The translations under genes and the position numbers were made by a program. DNA of 64,000 nucleotides from Mycoplasmataceae bacterium (lineage in GTDB: Bacteria; Bacillota_I; Bacilli_A; Mycoplasmatales; Mycoplasmoidaceae), in the NCBI GenBank assembly GCA_020024755.1, contig JAHHTH010000003.1, positions 124,001 through 188,000 on the forward strand, in the 5' to 3' direction. Shown here piece by piece: positions 32,718 through 42,506 of this stretch; position 1 is the first letter of the stretch; every line of letters begins with the position of its first letter. Below the pieces are notes generated by a model. That model did not search any database and was not told the origin of the DNA. It worked only from the letters and a program-made list of their open reading frames with translations.

Positions 32718-33227
32718 ATGAACTATTCCTCAATTATTTATACAGATATGCTTAACGGAGAAGGTATAAGAGTAAGTATCTTTGTGAGTGGTTGTAGTCA
32801 CCATTGCAAAGGATGTTTCAACAAGGAAACATGAGATCCAAACAATGGTAAAATATTTGATGAATCAGTACAAGAAGAAATACTTGCATACTTTGAAAAA
32901 TATCAATCAGCATTAAAAGGAATTTCCTTTTTAGGTGGTGATCCCACATATAAAAATAATATTGAACCCTTAAAACAATTTATCATTAAATTCAAACAAA
33001 AATTTCCACATAAAGATATTTGGATATGATCTGGTTTTAAATTTGAAATGATTCTAAAATCCACTGAATTATTATCTCTAATCTCAATGTGCGATATTTT
33101 AGTAGATGGCAGATTTGTAGAAGATAAGAAAGATATAAATTTAAAATGACGGGGAAGTACTAATCAAAGAGTAATTGATATTAAAAAAAGTCTTGCTTCA
33201 AATAAGATTGTTTTACATTGCGAATAA
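32718..33227 (+). CDS. nrdG: Anaerobic ribonucleotide reductase activating enzyme (radical SAM)
   Basis: 169 residues. The radical-SAM cluster motif CSHHCKGC (C-x3-C-x2-C) is at about residues 26-33 and the glycine motif LGGDP near 80. It installs the glycyl radical on NrdD. Both TGA and TGG encode Trp (IWIW). The frame ends at TAA 33225-33227. It is too short for a PFL-activating enzyme (about 245 residues), so PFL activation is not explained by this gene. Confidence 0.93.
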
Positions 33228-33262
33228 TATTAATGTTTGATTGAGATTATTCAGTATAGGAT

Positions 33263-33307
33263 GTTAACACCCATTAACATTATTTTGTTAACACCTCTTA
33301 ACATTAT
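33263..33307 (+). repeat. Two tandem GTTAA-N6-TTAAC operator-like repeats
   Basis: Two 21-bp copies, 33263-33283 and 33287-33307, 19 of 21 identical, with a 24-bp period. Each is itself an inverted repeat GTTAA-N6-TTAAC. They occupy the region just before the TATAAT at 33310-33315 of the ATPase gene, where a repressor would act. Confidence 0.7.
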
Positions 33308-33321
33308 GATATAATCAAGCC

Positions 33322-34572
33322 ATGAAAATATTAACTCAATATAGAAACAGATTATTAACTATAAACCAAAGATCTCCATATAAAAGAGAAATCTTTTCAT
33401 TATGCTATGAAACATTAGTGCGTAGTAATTTGTGTTTAATTGGTCTAAGACAAATTGGTAAAACAACTTTGATGGAACAAGTTGCATTTCAATATTATGA
33501 ACAAAAACTTAAAAAGGAATATTCTCATGAATGCATTCTTTACATTAATCTAAAAAATTTCTTAGAAGAAGAAAGTGAAGCTAAGAAGAAAGAAAAGCTA
33601 TGATTTCTTGTAACAGATCCACAATACCGTTTAATCCTTATAGATGAAATACAAGAATTAAACAACTGAACTAACTTTATGCAAACAGCTATTGATATGA
33701 ACCAAAAGGCAAAGTTCATTGTTAGTGGGTCCAATTCTTTTGCCTTGTTAAAAGAAGTAATGCCAGGAAGAATGTCTTATTTATATGTAGATCCTTTAGA
33801 TTATTTAGAATATAAAACTATATGAGAAATTAAAAAGGATAATATTGAAGAATACTTAAGATATGGTTCTTACCCTCGAGCATTATGTAACCTTAATATA
33901 ATTGAGCAATATCAAGAATTAGTATCGACTATTATTGTAGATAAAATTATACTTAGTGATTTAAATAGAAATGTTGAACCAAATAAGTTCAAAGCTTTAT
34001 TATCGAATATTAATAATTATGTTGGTAATGAAATTATTTATAGTGATATTGAAAAGCAAATTAATATTACAAGACAAACAGCAAAAGACTATATATTATT
34101 AATGAGCCAAACAAAATTAGTCAATTTAGTAAGCAAATATGAAGATAAAAATAACAAAAGAAAACATAAAGTTTATTATGAAGATAAAAGCATGATGTAC
34201 CACTTTCATGATGAGGCAAAACTTAATAATAATTTAATGGGTGCACTAATTGAAAATGCAGTCTTTATGTATTTAAAAAGTAAGTACTATTATAAAGCAA
34301 TGGATTTACATGAAATTTGCTATTTTAGAAACCAAGATAATAAAGAAATAGATTTTGTTTTAAAAAGAGAAAAACTTTTAGTGGAATGTAAATACATTGA
34401 TGATTTAGACGCTGTAGATCTATCACATCAATTGAATGAACTTATTAAAAATAATCCAGAGTTTAAATCATTTAAAAAGGTGGTAATAACTAAACGCTAT
34501 ATGAGAGAAAATGTTAATGGCTGAGATTTCATCCCATTTGATGCTTTAATTAAGAAAGAAACTAAAATGTAA
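33322..34572 (+). CDS. AAA ATPase with C-terminal DUF4143-type domain (copy 1)
   Basis: 416 residues. Walker A LIGLRQIGKTT is near residue 45 and Walker B LILIDEIQEL near 110, followed by SGSNSFALL (sensor-like). The C-terminal part has NKEIDFVLKREKLLVECK (about 350-367), the nuclease-like EID...E-x-K pattern common in DUF4143 proteins. These ATPases are widespread in gut bacteria but their role is unclear. The -10 box ends only 6 nt before ATG, so the message is probably leaderless. It is the counterpart of the minus-strand gene at 36385-37647. Confidence 0.88.
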
Positions 34573-34581
34573 GATATTAAA

Positions 34582-34628
34582 GATACCTCCTTTCAGTATA
34601 AACTTGTCCACTATTAGGGGGTATTTTT
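34582..34628 (+). terminator. Terminator after the first AAA ATPase gene
   Basis: ATACCTCC (34583-34590) pairs with GGGGGTAT (34617-34624) with one G-T pair around a 26-nt loop, followed by TTTTT. Confidence 0.6.
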
Positions 34629-34647
34629 AATGTTATAATCATTACAT

Positions 34648-35550
34648 ATGAAAAATTTAACATGAGATAACTATTTAGAGTTAAATGATTATATTCATAA
34701 GCAAGGATTTAAAAAAGAGTATTTTACTCCTGTAGTATTGATTCAATGATTATTCTATGATTTTGAATTGAAATACAGATTATTAGATGATGCAGTAGTT
34801 ATGTATATTTATAATAAATCTGATATTGAACCTAAGTGATCAATATATGCTAGTTATTACAAGCCTAATTGAAATTTAAATAAGGCTAAAGAAATCATTA
34901 AAAAAGATATGGTTGAATTAAATGGAAATGATGAATTAAATTTTTTGGATTTTTTACAAGAAAGTTTTAAAGATTGAGATTTAGATTTTAATCAAGCAAC
35001 TAAATCTAAATGAATATCAAATTACATCTATGAAATGGATAAGATGTCAACCTTTGCAGGCAAAAAATTACAAAAGAAAAGAAACCATCTAAATGCATTC
35101 ATTAAAGAAGGCCATAATGTTAAAGTAAAAGACATAAGAGAAGTTAACTTAGAAGAGGTATTAAAATTTAGTGAATATCACATTACAAAATATGCAGAAG
35201 ACTATAGAGCATATGAACAAGAAGTATATAAGAAATATCTTTTAGATGAAATGCCTAAAGATGACAGATACTTTGGAACAGTTGTTTATATTGATGATCG
35301 AATTGTTGGCTTTACATTTGGATTCATTAATGGAGATACATTTGAAAATATAATTGAAAAAGCAGAAAGAGATATAAGAGGTTTGTATCAATTTGTCATT
35401 GTATCTAACATTAGTTTCCATCATCTAACATGTAAATACATGGATAGAGAAGATGATATGGGATTGGAACCATTAGCAAAATCAAAACAATCATATTACC
35501 CAATTATTGCAGTAGAAAGATATAATATTCATAACAAGAAGGATTGATAA
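34648..35550 (+). CDS. DUF2156 protein (MprF C-terminal/GNAT-like transferase)
   Basis: 300 residues. The segment FAGKKLQKKRNHLNAFIKE near residue 135 is the hallmark of DUF2156, related to the catalytic domain of phosphatidylglycerol lysyltransferases. No membrane helices, so a soluble GNAT-fold transferase; substrate unknown. Eight or more TGA-Trp codons occur, most in the first 120 residues. TATAAT ends 8 nt before ATG 34648 and there is no Shine-Dalgarno: probably leaderless. Directly followed by a second gene with 1 nt between. Confidence 0.8.
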
Positions 35551-35551
35551 A

Positions 35552-36376
35552 ATGGAAGTAAAACAAAACATAGCTAGTAATGCGACAGCAGTAAAAGAAA
35601 TTTACCAACAATACACAAATAAAACAGAAGTTGAATTGGAATATCAAATATTTCAAAATTGAAACTTAGAAAAATCAGTAGGCTATTTTGATGAAAGACA
35701 ACTAATTGGATTTGCTGCAGTTAGTGAAAAAACACTAATTAACGAATCTCACATTTATAAAGTAGCTTTAATAGAAGATGCAATGTTTGATAAAGCACGT
35801 TTTGATAAAAATCTAAAGAAGGATATCTTAATTAAAACATTTGATCATTTAAAACCATATTATGATTCTGTTTGTATTCATGCTACAAATTGAAAAGATG
35901 TAGATGTAGACATGGAATTAGAAGATGCATTAGTTGTAAATGAAGTAGAATTCATCGCAGGTGAATATCCAACACCAATGTTAATGACATGAAATGAACC
36001 TAAACCTGAATTAATAGCTAGTATTGAACAATTAGATGGTGAAGACAGAATTGGAGTAGAAAGATCTTTTGCACAAATTAGTCTAGATATAAGATGTAAG
36101 CAAAACCAAGGTCTATCATTCTTGGCTAATCCTTTTGCATATGTATGATATGATGATAACTCTAAAAAAATAAAAGAAGTTGCATATAATGAAACAGCCC
36201 AACTTACATGATTATTAAATCAGATTCAACCAAAGGGAACATTCTATATGTATGCTAACTATGATTTTAATGAAATTCCTTGTCTTAAAGTTGTAAAACA
36301 AAATATTGTTATTGTTAAAACATTTAAGCCTTCTAAAACAATAATTAAGAACATCAAATTTACAGACCTAAATTAA
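35552..36376 (+). CDS. Hypothetical protein, possibly GNAT-type acyltransferase
   Basis: 274 residues, starting one base after the previous stop. A segment SVGYFDERQLIGFAAVSE (about residues 43-60) has the look of the central strands of a GNAT acetyltransferase, and residues 62-100 could be the acyl-CoA part, but the P-loop-like signature is not clear. The second half resembles a second GNAT-like or sterol-carrier-type domain. Not assigned with confidence. Trp is encoded by TGA. It converges on the minus-strand ATPase gene with 8 nt between stops. Confidence 0.7.
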
Positions 36377-36384
36377 TTAAATAT

Positions 36385-37647
36385 CTATGGTTTTAAAAAT
36401 GAGAATGGTATTACATGCACACCATTGTTTAATGTATATGCTTTTTCACCTGCAGTAACAATAACTGCAAATGATTCTTTATGGTCTATATTACTCTTTT
36501 CGAAATTGTAATATGTTTTAAATCTTAAGAGTTTTTCAGATTCTTCCTCTAGATCAAAGTTTTTCATTTTTATTTCTATTATTCCTCATCTACCATCATC
36601 AAGTTCTATTACTGCATCAACTTCATTATCATTCTTGTCTCTGTAATAAAATAATCTTGCTCCAAGATAGTCAGCATAAACACTTAAATCTTTCATGACT
36701 TGGTTTTCAAATATCAAACCTAATGTATTCATGTCTGTGTAAGCTTTTTCTTTAGAATCTATATTTAGTATATTAAATGCTAATGAAGGATCGCACATGT
36801 ATAATTTTGGTTTTGTTCTAATGATATTTTTTGATCTTGCATTACAATTTCAAGGATATATGTAGAATATAAGATCTAATGATTCAAGCACTTCTATATA
36901 TTTTTCTACTGTTCTTATGTTTAAATTTGTATCTGCAACAATTGTAGATTTATTAATCTGTGATGAATTAATTCTTGCAATAGATGTTAGAAGTTTAGAG
37001 AAGTTATGTGATGAATTTCTAATATTACTAATTTTTAGTGTATTTGAGTTAATAACAAAATCTATGTAAGAGGCATAAAACTCTTTGTTATATGGTTTAT
37101 TGTTGGCAATTATATTTGGTCATCCACCTAATAACATATAATCTACAATATTGGATAATTTAAATTTAGATTCACCACTTACTTGCTTTAATTTACCATC
37201 AAATAAATCTTTAATAGAATATTTACATTCATCTGGATTAGCTTCATAGAATGTTAATGTATTCATTTTTACCTTAGAAAATCTTCCAGCACCACTATGA
37301 ATAATTTTATCTTTATCAACTGGTGTAGTAGAACCTGTTAAAATATATTGACCAGTTTCATTGTTTGATTGATCTACTACAAATCTAATCTTATCTCAAA
37401 CCTCTGCACAAACTTGTCATTCATCTATTAGTCTAGGCTTAGAACCATTTAATATAGTGTTTGATTGAATGGGTTCATCAAGTAATAAAAGGTTCTTAGA
37501 TCCTAATTCTTGCATGTAATATTGGCTATTCGATAACTTTTTAGATAAAAATGTTTTACCAGATCACTTAGGTCCAGTTACTTGTACTGCACCTGTCATT
37601 TCTAAACATTTTTTAAGTTTTTGTTCCTGAAGTCTTTTAATTTTCAT
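36385..37647 (-). CDS. AAA ATPase with C-terminal DUF4143-type domain (copy 2)
   Basis: 420 residues, reading leftward from 37647. Walker A is GPKWSGKTF near residue 25, then LIDEWQ (Walker B-like) and ILTGSTTPVD. A long helical middle contains LLGGWPNIIA. The C-terminal nuclease-like part reads NDNEVDAVIELDDGRWGIIEIK, with Asp, Glu and Lys in the usual places. Same family as 33322-34572 but quite divergent. On the minus strand TATAAT lies 6 nt before the ATG, so again probably leaderless. Confidence 0.88.
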
Positions 37648-37673
37648 GTTTATATTATATATAAAAAGTTGCT

Positions 37674-37742
37674 AAATACAAAAAAAACCTAAACTTAAAT
37701 ACAAAAAAAACCTAACACTAAATACAAAGAAAATCTAAAAGT
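37674..37742 (+). repeat. Three 23-bp direct repeats (iteron-like)
   Basis: Copies begin at 37674, 37697 and 37720, exactly 23 bp apart. The conserved core is AAATACAAAAAAAACCTAA; the third copy has a few changes. They lie just upstream of the promoter of the minus-strand ATPase gene, two helical turns apart, suggesting a protein-binding array. Confidence 0.75.
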
Positions 37743-37877
37743 CACATTTACTGGTAATATACATTTGCACCCCTTTAAAACTAAATAGATTAATAATCTA
37801 TGGTTCTAGAACACATCTGAACAATAATGAATTTTAATATTCTAATTATTGAAAATAGCTATTTAATCAAAAAAGTA

Positions 37878-37905
37878 TTGAAAAATACAATGTTATAAGT
37901 ATAAT
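37878..37905 (+). promoter_or_regulatory. Promoter of the tRNA pair
   Basis: TTGAAA (37878-37883), 16-nt spacer, TATAAT (37900-37905), 18 nt before the first tRNA. A second TATAAT directly follows at 37906-37911. Confidence 0.8.
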
Positions 37906-37923
37906 TATAATGTTATTAGTCAT

Positions 37924-38000
37924 AGTCGTGTAGCTCAGCTGGTTAGAGCACTCCCCTGATAAGGGAGAGGTCGATGGTTCAAGTCCATTCACGACTACCA
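37924..38000 (+). tRNA. tRNA-Ile (GAT anticodon)
   Basis: 77 nt including an encoded CCA. The acceptor stem AGTCGTG pairs with CACGACT. Anticodon stem CTCCC/GGGAG holds the loop CTGATAA, giving anticodon GAT. D and T arms are normal (TTC AAG T loop). Confidence 0.97.
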
Positions 38001-38005
38001 CTTAC

Positions 38006-38081
38006 GGGGCCTTAGCTCAGTTGATAGAGCGCCTGATTTGCACTCAGGAGGTCGTGGGTTTGACTCCCATAGGCTCCACCA
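38006..38081 (+). tRNA. tRNA-Ala (TGC anticodon)
   Basis: 76 nt including an encoded CCA. Acceptor GGGGCCT pairs with AGGCTCC (one G-T). Anticodon stem CCTGA/TCAGG with loop TTTGCAC gives TGC. It lies 5 nt after tRNA-Ile, the common Ile-Ala pair, and is probably co-transcribed with it. Confidence 0.97.
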
Positions 38082-38091
38082 TTAAAAATAA

Positions 38092-38115
38092 AGCTGCTCT
38101 TTTTAGAGCAGTTTT
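38092..38115 (+). terminator. Terminator of the tRNA pair
   Basis: CTGCTCT-TTTT-AGAGCAG hairpin (38094-38111) followed by TTTT. Confidence 0.9.
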
Positions 38116-38531
38116 CTATTCTATACTGGATAAAAATGAATATCACCAATAATTTCGAACAAATAATTGCAAACATAATCTGCAAAAAATCAAATAGATC
38201 TTTTACACCAAAAGTGATGCTGCACAATTCTCATCTATAAAAAATACCAACACTATTGGAACAAATAATTTAACAATCTTTAGTCATTTGATTTGCTTTT
38301 TAAATTTATTGACTATAATATGGGTATTAACAAGAGATAACACATAAATAAGGCAATATTTCTCTTTTAATGCTTTGATGAGATTTTGATTATATTATTT
38401 AATCATTATCTATGTTTTGTCATATAGTGATAGTACTTCACCACATCTTACTAGAATATAAACAAAGCAACTCAATGATATAAACCAATCATATTCATCA
38501 AAGCACTTAATTATAAATACAAGGAGCAAAG
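38116..38531 (+). other. 416-nt stretch without a convincing gene
   Basis: AT-rich, between the tRNA terminator and the C1 peptidase gene. A TTGACTATAAT-like string lies around 38307-38318, but no well-spaced promoter is clear. A 34-codon ORF at 38136-38240 has no ribosome site and is not called. The last bases contain ACAAGGAGC, the binding site of the peptidase gene. Nothing else is recognised. Confidence 0.6.
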
Positions 38532-40850
38532 ATGACTAAAACTAAAAAATATTTATATGCCATAGGTTTAGCAACTTTATTTGCTATCCCTCTAATTACT
38601 ATTCCATCAGTATATTATCTAAAACAATTTTCTAGTTCTAATTACCTTCATAAAAAAGTTGATAGTTCGACAACCTATTCTACAAGGGAAAAGATTAGAT
38701 TTGCCAATACATATGACAACTCATATAACTTTGATGAAGAAATTGATGTTAATAGAGCAGCTGAACAACCTAGATTTGACAGTAGAGATGATGGAATTGT
38801 AACATCAGTAAAAGATCAAGGTAAAGAAGGTTTGTGTTGAGCATATGCAACAGCTGCAACAAGTGAAGCATCAATTAAAAAGATGGGTTTAAATAAATCT
38901 GGAGATAAGTTAAATATAAGTGAACACAATTTGGATTGATCAATAAATTGCAAGGATGGAAGTAATGACATTATGCAATTAAATGGTGGAGATAGATGAC
39001 TAAAAAAATTAGGAGAAGGGAATGTACCTGCTTATGCATTTAATAATTATGCACAATGGTTAGGTCCAGTACAAGAAACATCTACACCAAATAGATATAT
39101 AAGACCAGACTATAAACTTAAGAATGTGTATAGTATTACTCCGTTATGGAAAACAGATGATGGTATAAATGCTTATTCTGTACCTAATTCAATTAAGAAT
39201 GTCAAGAAAGCTATAGCTAAGTTTGGTGCAGTGTTAGCTGCTTATCCTGTTAAAAAGAAAGATTACAAAGATACATACTACACAACAAATGGATGAGAAA
39301 TAGGTAATAAAAAATCTCAAAAAGGTAGTCATGCTATTACTATCGTAGGATGAGATGATAGTATACCTAAAACTAAATATAAGCCTAATGCACGTTTAAA
39401 TGGTGGATGAATATGTAAAAATAGTTGAGGCACTAAGTATGGTGAAAATGGATATTTTTATATTTCATATGATTCATTACTTTTTGGAACCTTTGCAGCA
39501 GAATATATGCCAGCTGATAGAAGTTATGACAATCTTTACTATTGAGATACAGAAATTAAAACTAAAACTGAAAGAGGTTTCAATCACGTAAAGGATGCTA
39601 TGAATGTATTTCCTGTTTTAAGAGATAAATACGATATGCAAGAAGTCTTAAGAGGTGTACAAGTGACATTGCATGGATATAATACTAGAATAAGAATATC
39701 AATCTACAATAATGTCAATATAAATCCTAAAGCAAATCCTAAAGAAAATAAGTTTACAGATCTAGCACCTCCTGTTTATACTCAAGAACAAAGTTTTAAC
39801 TTCCCAGGAATATATACTATTAACTTAAAAAATAGAAAACCTATCAATCTAAAAACTGGAACTTATTTTGGTATTAGAATTCAATTGCTTGATGGTGTCA
39901 GTGAACCTTATCCACTGTTCTCACCAGGTGGTCCTAGTATCTCGTGTGCAGATGGCTCAGAATCTAACCATAGCCAAAACGATTTAAGTTATGTATACAC
40001 TATGGATGGTGAGTGAAAGAGATTATATCAATATGGTAATGCAGTAGCTAGAATTAAAGCTCTGACCAATAATGTACCAAAGACTAATCCTAATACAACT
40101 GATTTTAAATATCTAGATTGCAAATTAGATAAGAGATATTTACACTATGATTATGAGGATAGTTATCCTTTAGTAGAACATCTAAAAATAGGTAATCATA
40201 CATTAGCTAGAAATGAAGTAATGATTACATCAAAATTGAGATTATACAATGATGTTAAGTATTTTGGTTCATTCAATCAAAATGTAGGTGTATATGAAAT
40301 AACAATTAAACCAAAGGATACTAAGAAATATAGTGGAGAATATAAAACATATTTAATAGTAAAGAAAGGACTAGCTCCTAGACTTGGTGATTTAGGTTAT
40401 TATAGTGATTTCGATAAAATTAAGTGTTTTTTCATTAATTTAAAATACAAGGAAACAGACAAGACATATGGTGATATTGAATTACCTCCAGGATTTACAT
40501 GATCTAATCCAAGATTAGAAATTAATGGCACTCAAAAACCTTGATTATTCTATGTTGGCCCTGATCATGAATTATATGGTGTAAATGAATGAACACCAAT
40601 TGGTATTAACCTAATCAAAGAATCTGACTTTGCAAGTAGTCAAGCTGAAGCGAATGCAAAATCAGTTGATGGAGATAATAGACCGAATACTATTCTTAAA
40701 CGTAATAAGCAAGATAAACCACATAAAATTACTGCAGGCGAAATTATATTATATGTAGTAGTTTCACTAGCTGGTTTAAGTATAGTAGTTATAGCAATTA
40801 TATTAATAATCAAATATAGAATTAGAAAAGAAAATACTATTAGAGATTAG
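38532..40850 (+). CDS. Membrane-anchored papain-like (C1) cysteine peptidase
   Basis: 772 residues. N-terminal signal-anchor helix (about 7-27), then a C1 peptidase domain with Gln96, catalytic Cys102 (QGKEGLCWAYA), His267 (GSHAITIVGWDD) and Asn297 (CKNSWGTKYGENGYF). About 400 residues of beta-rich sequence follow, and a C-terminal helix (about 735-758) with a basic cytoplasmic end. The domain is therefore exposed outside the cell. Trp is mostly TGA, with a few TGG. It could degrade host proteins or modify the cell's own surface. Single gene, ended by a strong hairpin. Confidence 0.93.
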
Positions 40851-40867
40851 TATGATAGTTTAAAACA

Positions 40868-40894
40868 AAAGTCTAGCAATTTGTGCTAGACTTT
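40868..40894 (+). terminator. Terminator between convergent genes
   Basis: Perfect 11-bp stem (40868-40878 with 40884-40894) with a 5-nt loop; A-rich on the left and T-rich on the right, so it may serve both strands. Confidence 0.8.
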
Positions 40895-40914
40895 GTATTT
40901 TAATTTAGAAGTAT

Positions 40915-41475
40915 TTATTCAGTAACTACAGTTCTTTTTGAAAGATGTTTTAGGATAAGTGTGAAGATAGCAACTACTAAAGCAGCAGAACCTACTGAAA
41001 CTAGGATAATTAATCAAATGTTTGTTTCAGTGTTTTTGTAATCTGCACTTTGTTTAATTGAGATGGAAATTTGATTGCCACCTACATTGAAAACTACATT
41101 TGTTAAATCAGCATTATTTGGATCAGGTTTAATAGATTTAATTTGAATACTATTTACATTCCCTGGAATATAGTCTTGTTTTAAAAATCTACTAGCTGAA
41201 TTAAATAGCACTTCAGCTAATGGTTGGCTATTTCCTTCGTTATATGAATTAACTACATGGTTTCATTGAATTGCATTAATTTGTAATTGATGTAAACTAA
41301 TTGCTTTGTTTCCATTGATTAACGCTTGGTTAGATACGTCTTGAGTTAAAGATTGTTGAACTGAAGTGGTTTTGATTGATGAATTGTTTGTTAATAAAAC
41401 ACCACCAGTAATTGAACCAGCAAGTATTAAAGAAGATAATGAACCAATTATTAGATATTTTTTATTTAACTTCAT
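40915..41475 (-). CDS. Surface protein with two terminal membrane anchors, 186 aa
   Basis: 186 residues. N-terminal hydrophobic signal-anchor (about 8-28) followed by a Ser/Thr/Asn/Gln-rich linker, a small extracellular domain (residues 60-145), and a C-terminal helix (about 152-175) with a basic end. ATG at 41475 is preferred because GGTGAT lies just before it; two other in-frame ATG occur at 41481 and 41487. It overlaps the upstream gene by 14 nt. Same topology as the protein at 62010 and the C1 peptidase. Family unknown. Confidence 0.75.
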
Positions 41476-41785
41476 TTTCATCACCATTTATATTTTTAAC
41501 AACCTTTTTAGTTTTAATAGTTTTTACTTCTCTAGTGAAATGTGATTTATCATCAGTAATTAAATATTTAAACATTAAGACAACAATAAAATTAACTAAT
41601 ACTGCAAACGATGCTGCTAATAAACTAATATCTCCAATTCTTGATCCTGTTGTTAAGATAGTAGCGTTTGATGCAACACTAATAATTCCTACCACAAGTC
41701 CAACAATTAATGCTTGGAATATGATGTATGAGATTACACGTAAGATAATTTTAAAAACACTAGTTTCTTTTTTATTTGAACTCAT
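41462..41785 (-). CDS. Two-helix membrane protein, paralogue A, 107 aa
   Basis: 107 residues: two hydrophobic helices (about 15-36 and 50-72) and a basic tail. The segment GLVVGIISVASNATILTTGSRIGDISLLAAS matches GIIAASIIGILAIASYGEIITIGSAEGDLAFMCTS style sequence in the preceding 184-aa gene, so the two are tandem duplicates. A site AGGTT precedes ATG 41785. Function unknown. Confidence 0.8.
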   Translation of the reverse strand: MSSNKKETSVFKIILRVISYIIFQALIVGLVVGIISVASNATILTTGSRIGDISLLAASFAVLVNFIVVLMFKYLITDDKSHFTREVKTIKTKKVVKNINGDENEVK

Positions 41786-41797
41786 AATGAAAACCTA

Positions 41798-42352
41798 TTA
41801 TTTCTTTTCTTCTTCATCGTCAAGAATAATTACTTTAGTGTGAGACATTCACTTCTTATCACCAGCTTGACCGTTGCTTGTTGGAATAGGAGGAATAAAT
41901 CCATTTTTATTTTTGTTTTCAAAAGCTTCTTGTCTAACTTCTTCTTTTCTAGATGATGATTTAACTTCAACTTCTTCAATTAATTCTTCGTTTACATAAA
42001 TTACTTTATTCTTTTGTCCTAGAAGTAATGCATATACAATGAATAAGATTACATTGAATAAAGCTGCTATTGATGTACACATAAACGCTAAGTCACCTTC
42101 AGCAGATCCGATTGTAATAATTTCACCATATGAAGCTATAGCTAGAATTCCAATAATTGAAGCTGCAATAATTCCTTGAAGACCAATTATTAAGAAAGTG
42201 TAAAGAACAATAATTCCGCCTGATTTTTTAGGTTTCTTTTTTTGTTTAGGTTTTGGTTTAGCTTCATTTTGAGGAGCTTGCACAACTAAACTTTTAGAAT
42301 TAGCTTCTTGAGTTTGGTTTGGTTTATCTTGAATTTTAGTTTCTTTTTTCAT
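41798..42352 (-). CDS. Two-helix membrane protein, paralogue B, 184 aa
   Basis: 184 residues. A long hydrophilic Lys/Pro/Gln-rich N-terminus (1-45), two membrane helices (about 48-72 and 85-110), and a charged acidic C-terminus ending DDEEEKK. One TGA-Trp (41849-41851) is needed to reach the true stop at 41798-41800. GAAGGA precedes the start. It heads a three-gene minus-strand unit and shares its promoter region with metK on the other strand. Confidence 0.8.
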
Positions 42353-42447
42353 AAATATCCTTCAATACTAACTATAGTTAATTTTACTATATATTGCATA
42401 ATATTGAGTATGATATATACAATATATATCAATTCAGGCTAAAATAC

Positions 42448-42476
42448 TGACGCATATTTGTGCGTTAATGTATAAT
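42448..42476 (+). promoter_or_regulatory. metK promoter with inverted repeat over the -35
   Basis: TGACGCA-TATTTG-TGCGTTA (42448-42467, outermost pairs include one G-T) overlaps the expected -35 position (42448-42453); TATAAT follows at 42471-42476 with a 17-nt spacer. This is a likely operator. The leader to the ATG is about 24 nt, too short for a SAM riboswitch. Confidence 0.55.
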
Positions 42477-42506
42477 CATAAAGTGTTTAAAAGGAGTAAT
42501 ACGTAT

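Noticed and set aside
10569..35095. Avoidance of ATGCAT as support for the restriction specificity
   Set aside because: Several ATGCAT sites are visible by eye (for example near 10569, 12006, 13078, 22646, 24827), so no obvious avoidance.
38012..38227. 71-codon open frame on the minus strand
   Set aside because: It overlaps tRNA-Ala and its terminator antisense and has no ribosome binding site.
38136..38240. 34-codon open frame on the plus strand after the tRNA terminator
   Set aside because: No ribosome binding site or promoter of its own, and nothing recognisable in its sequence.
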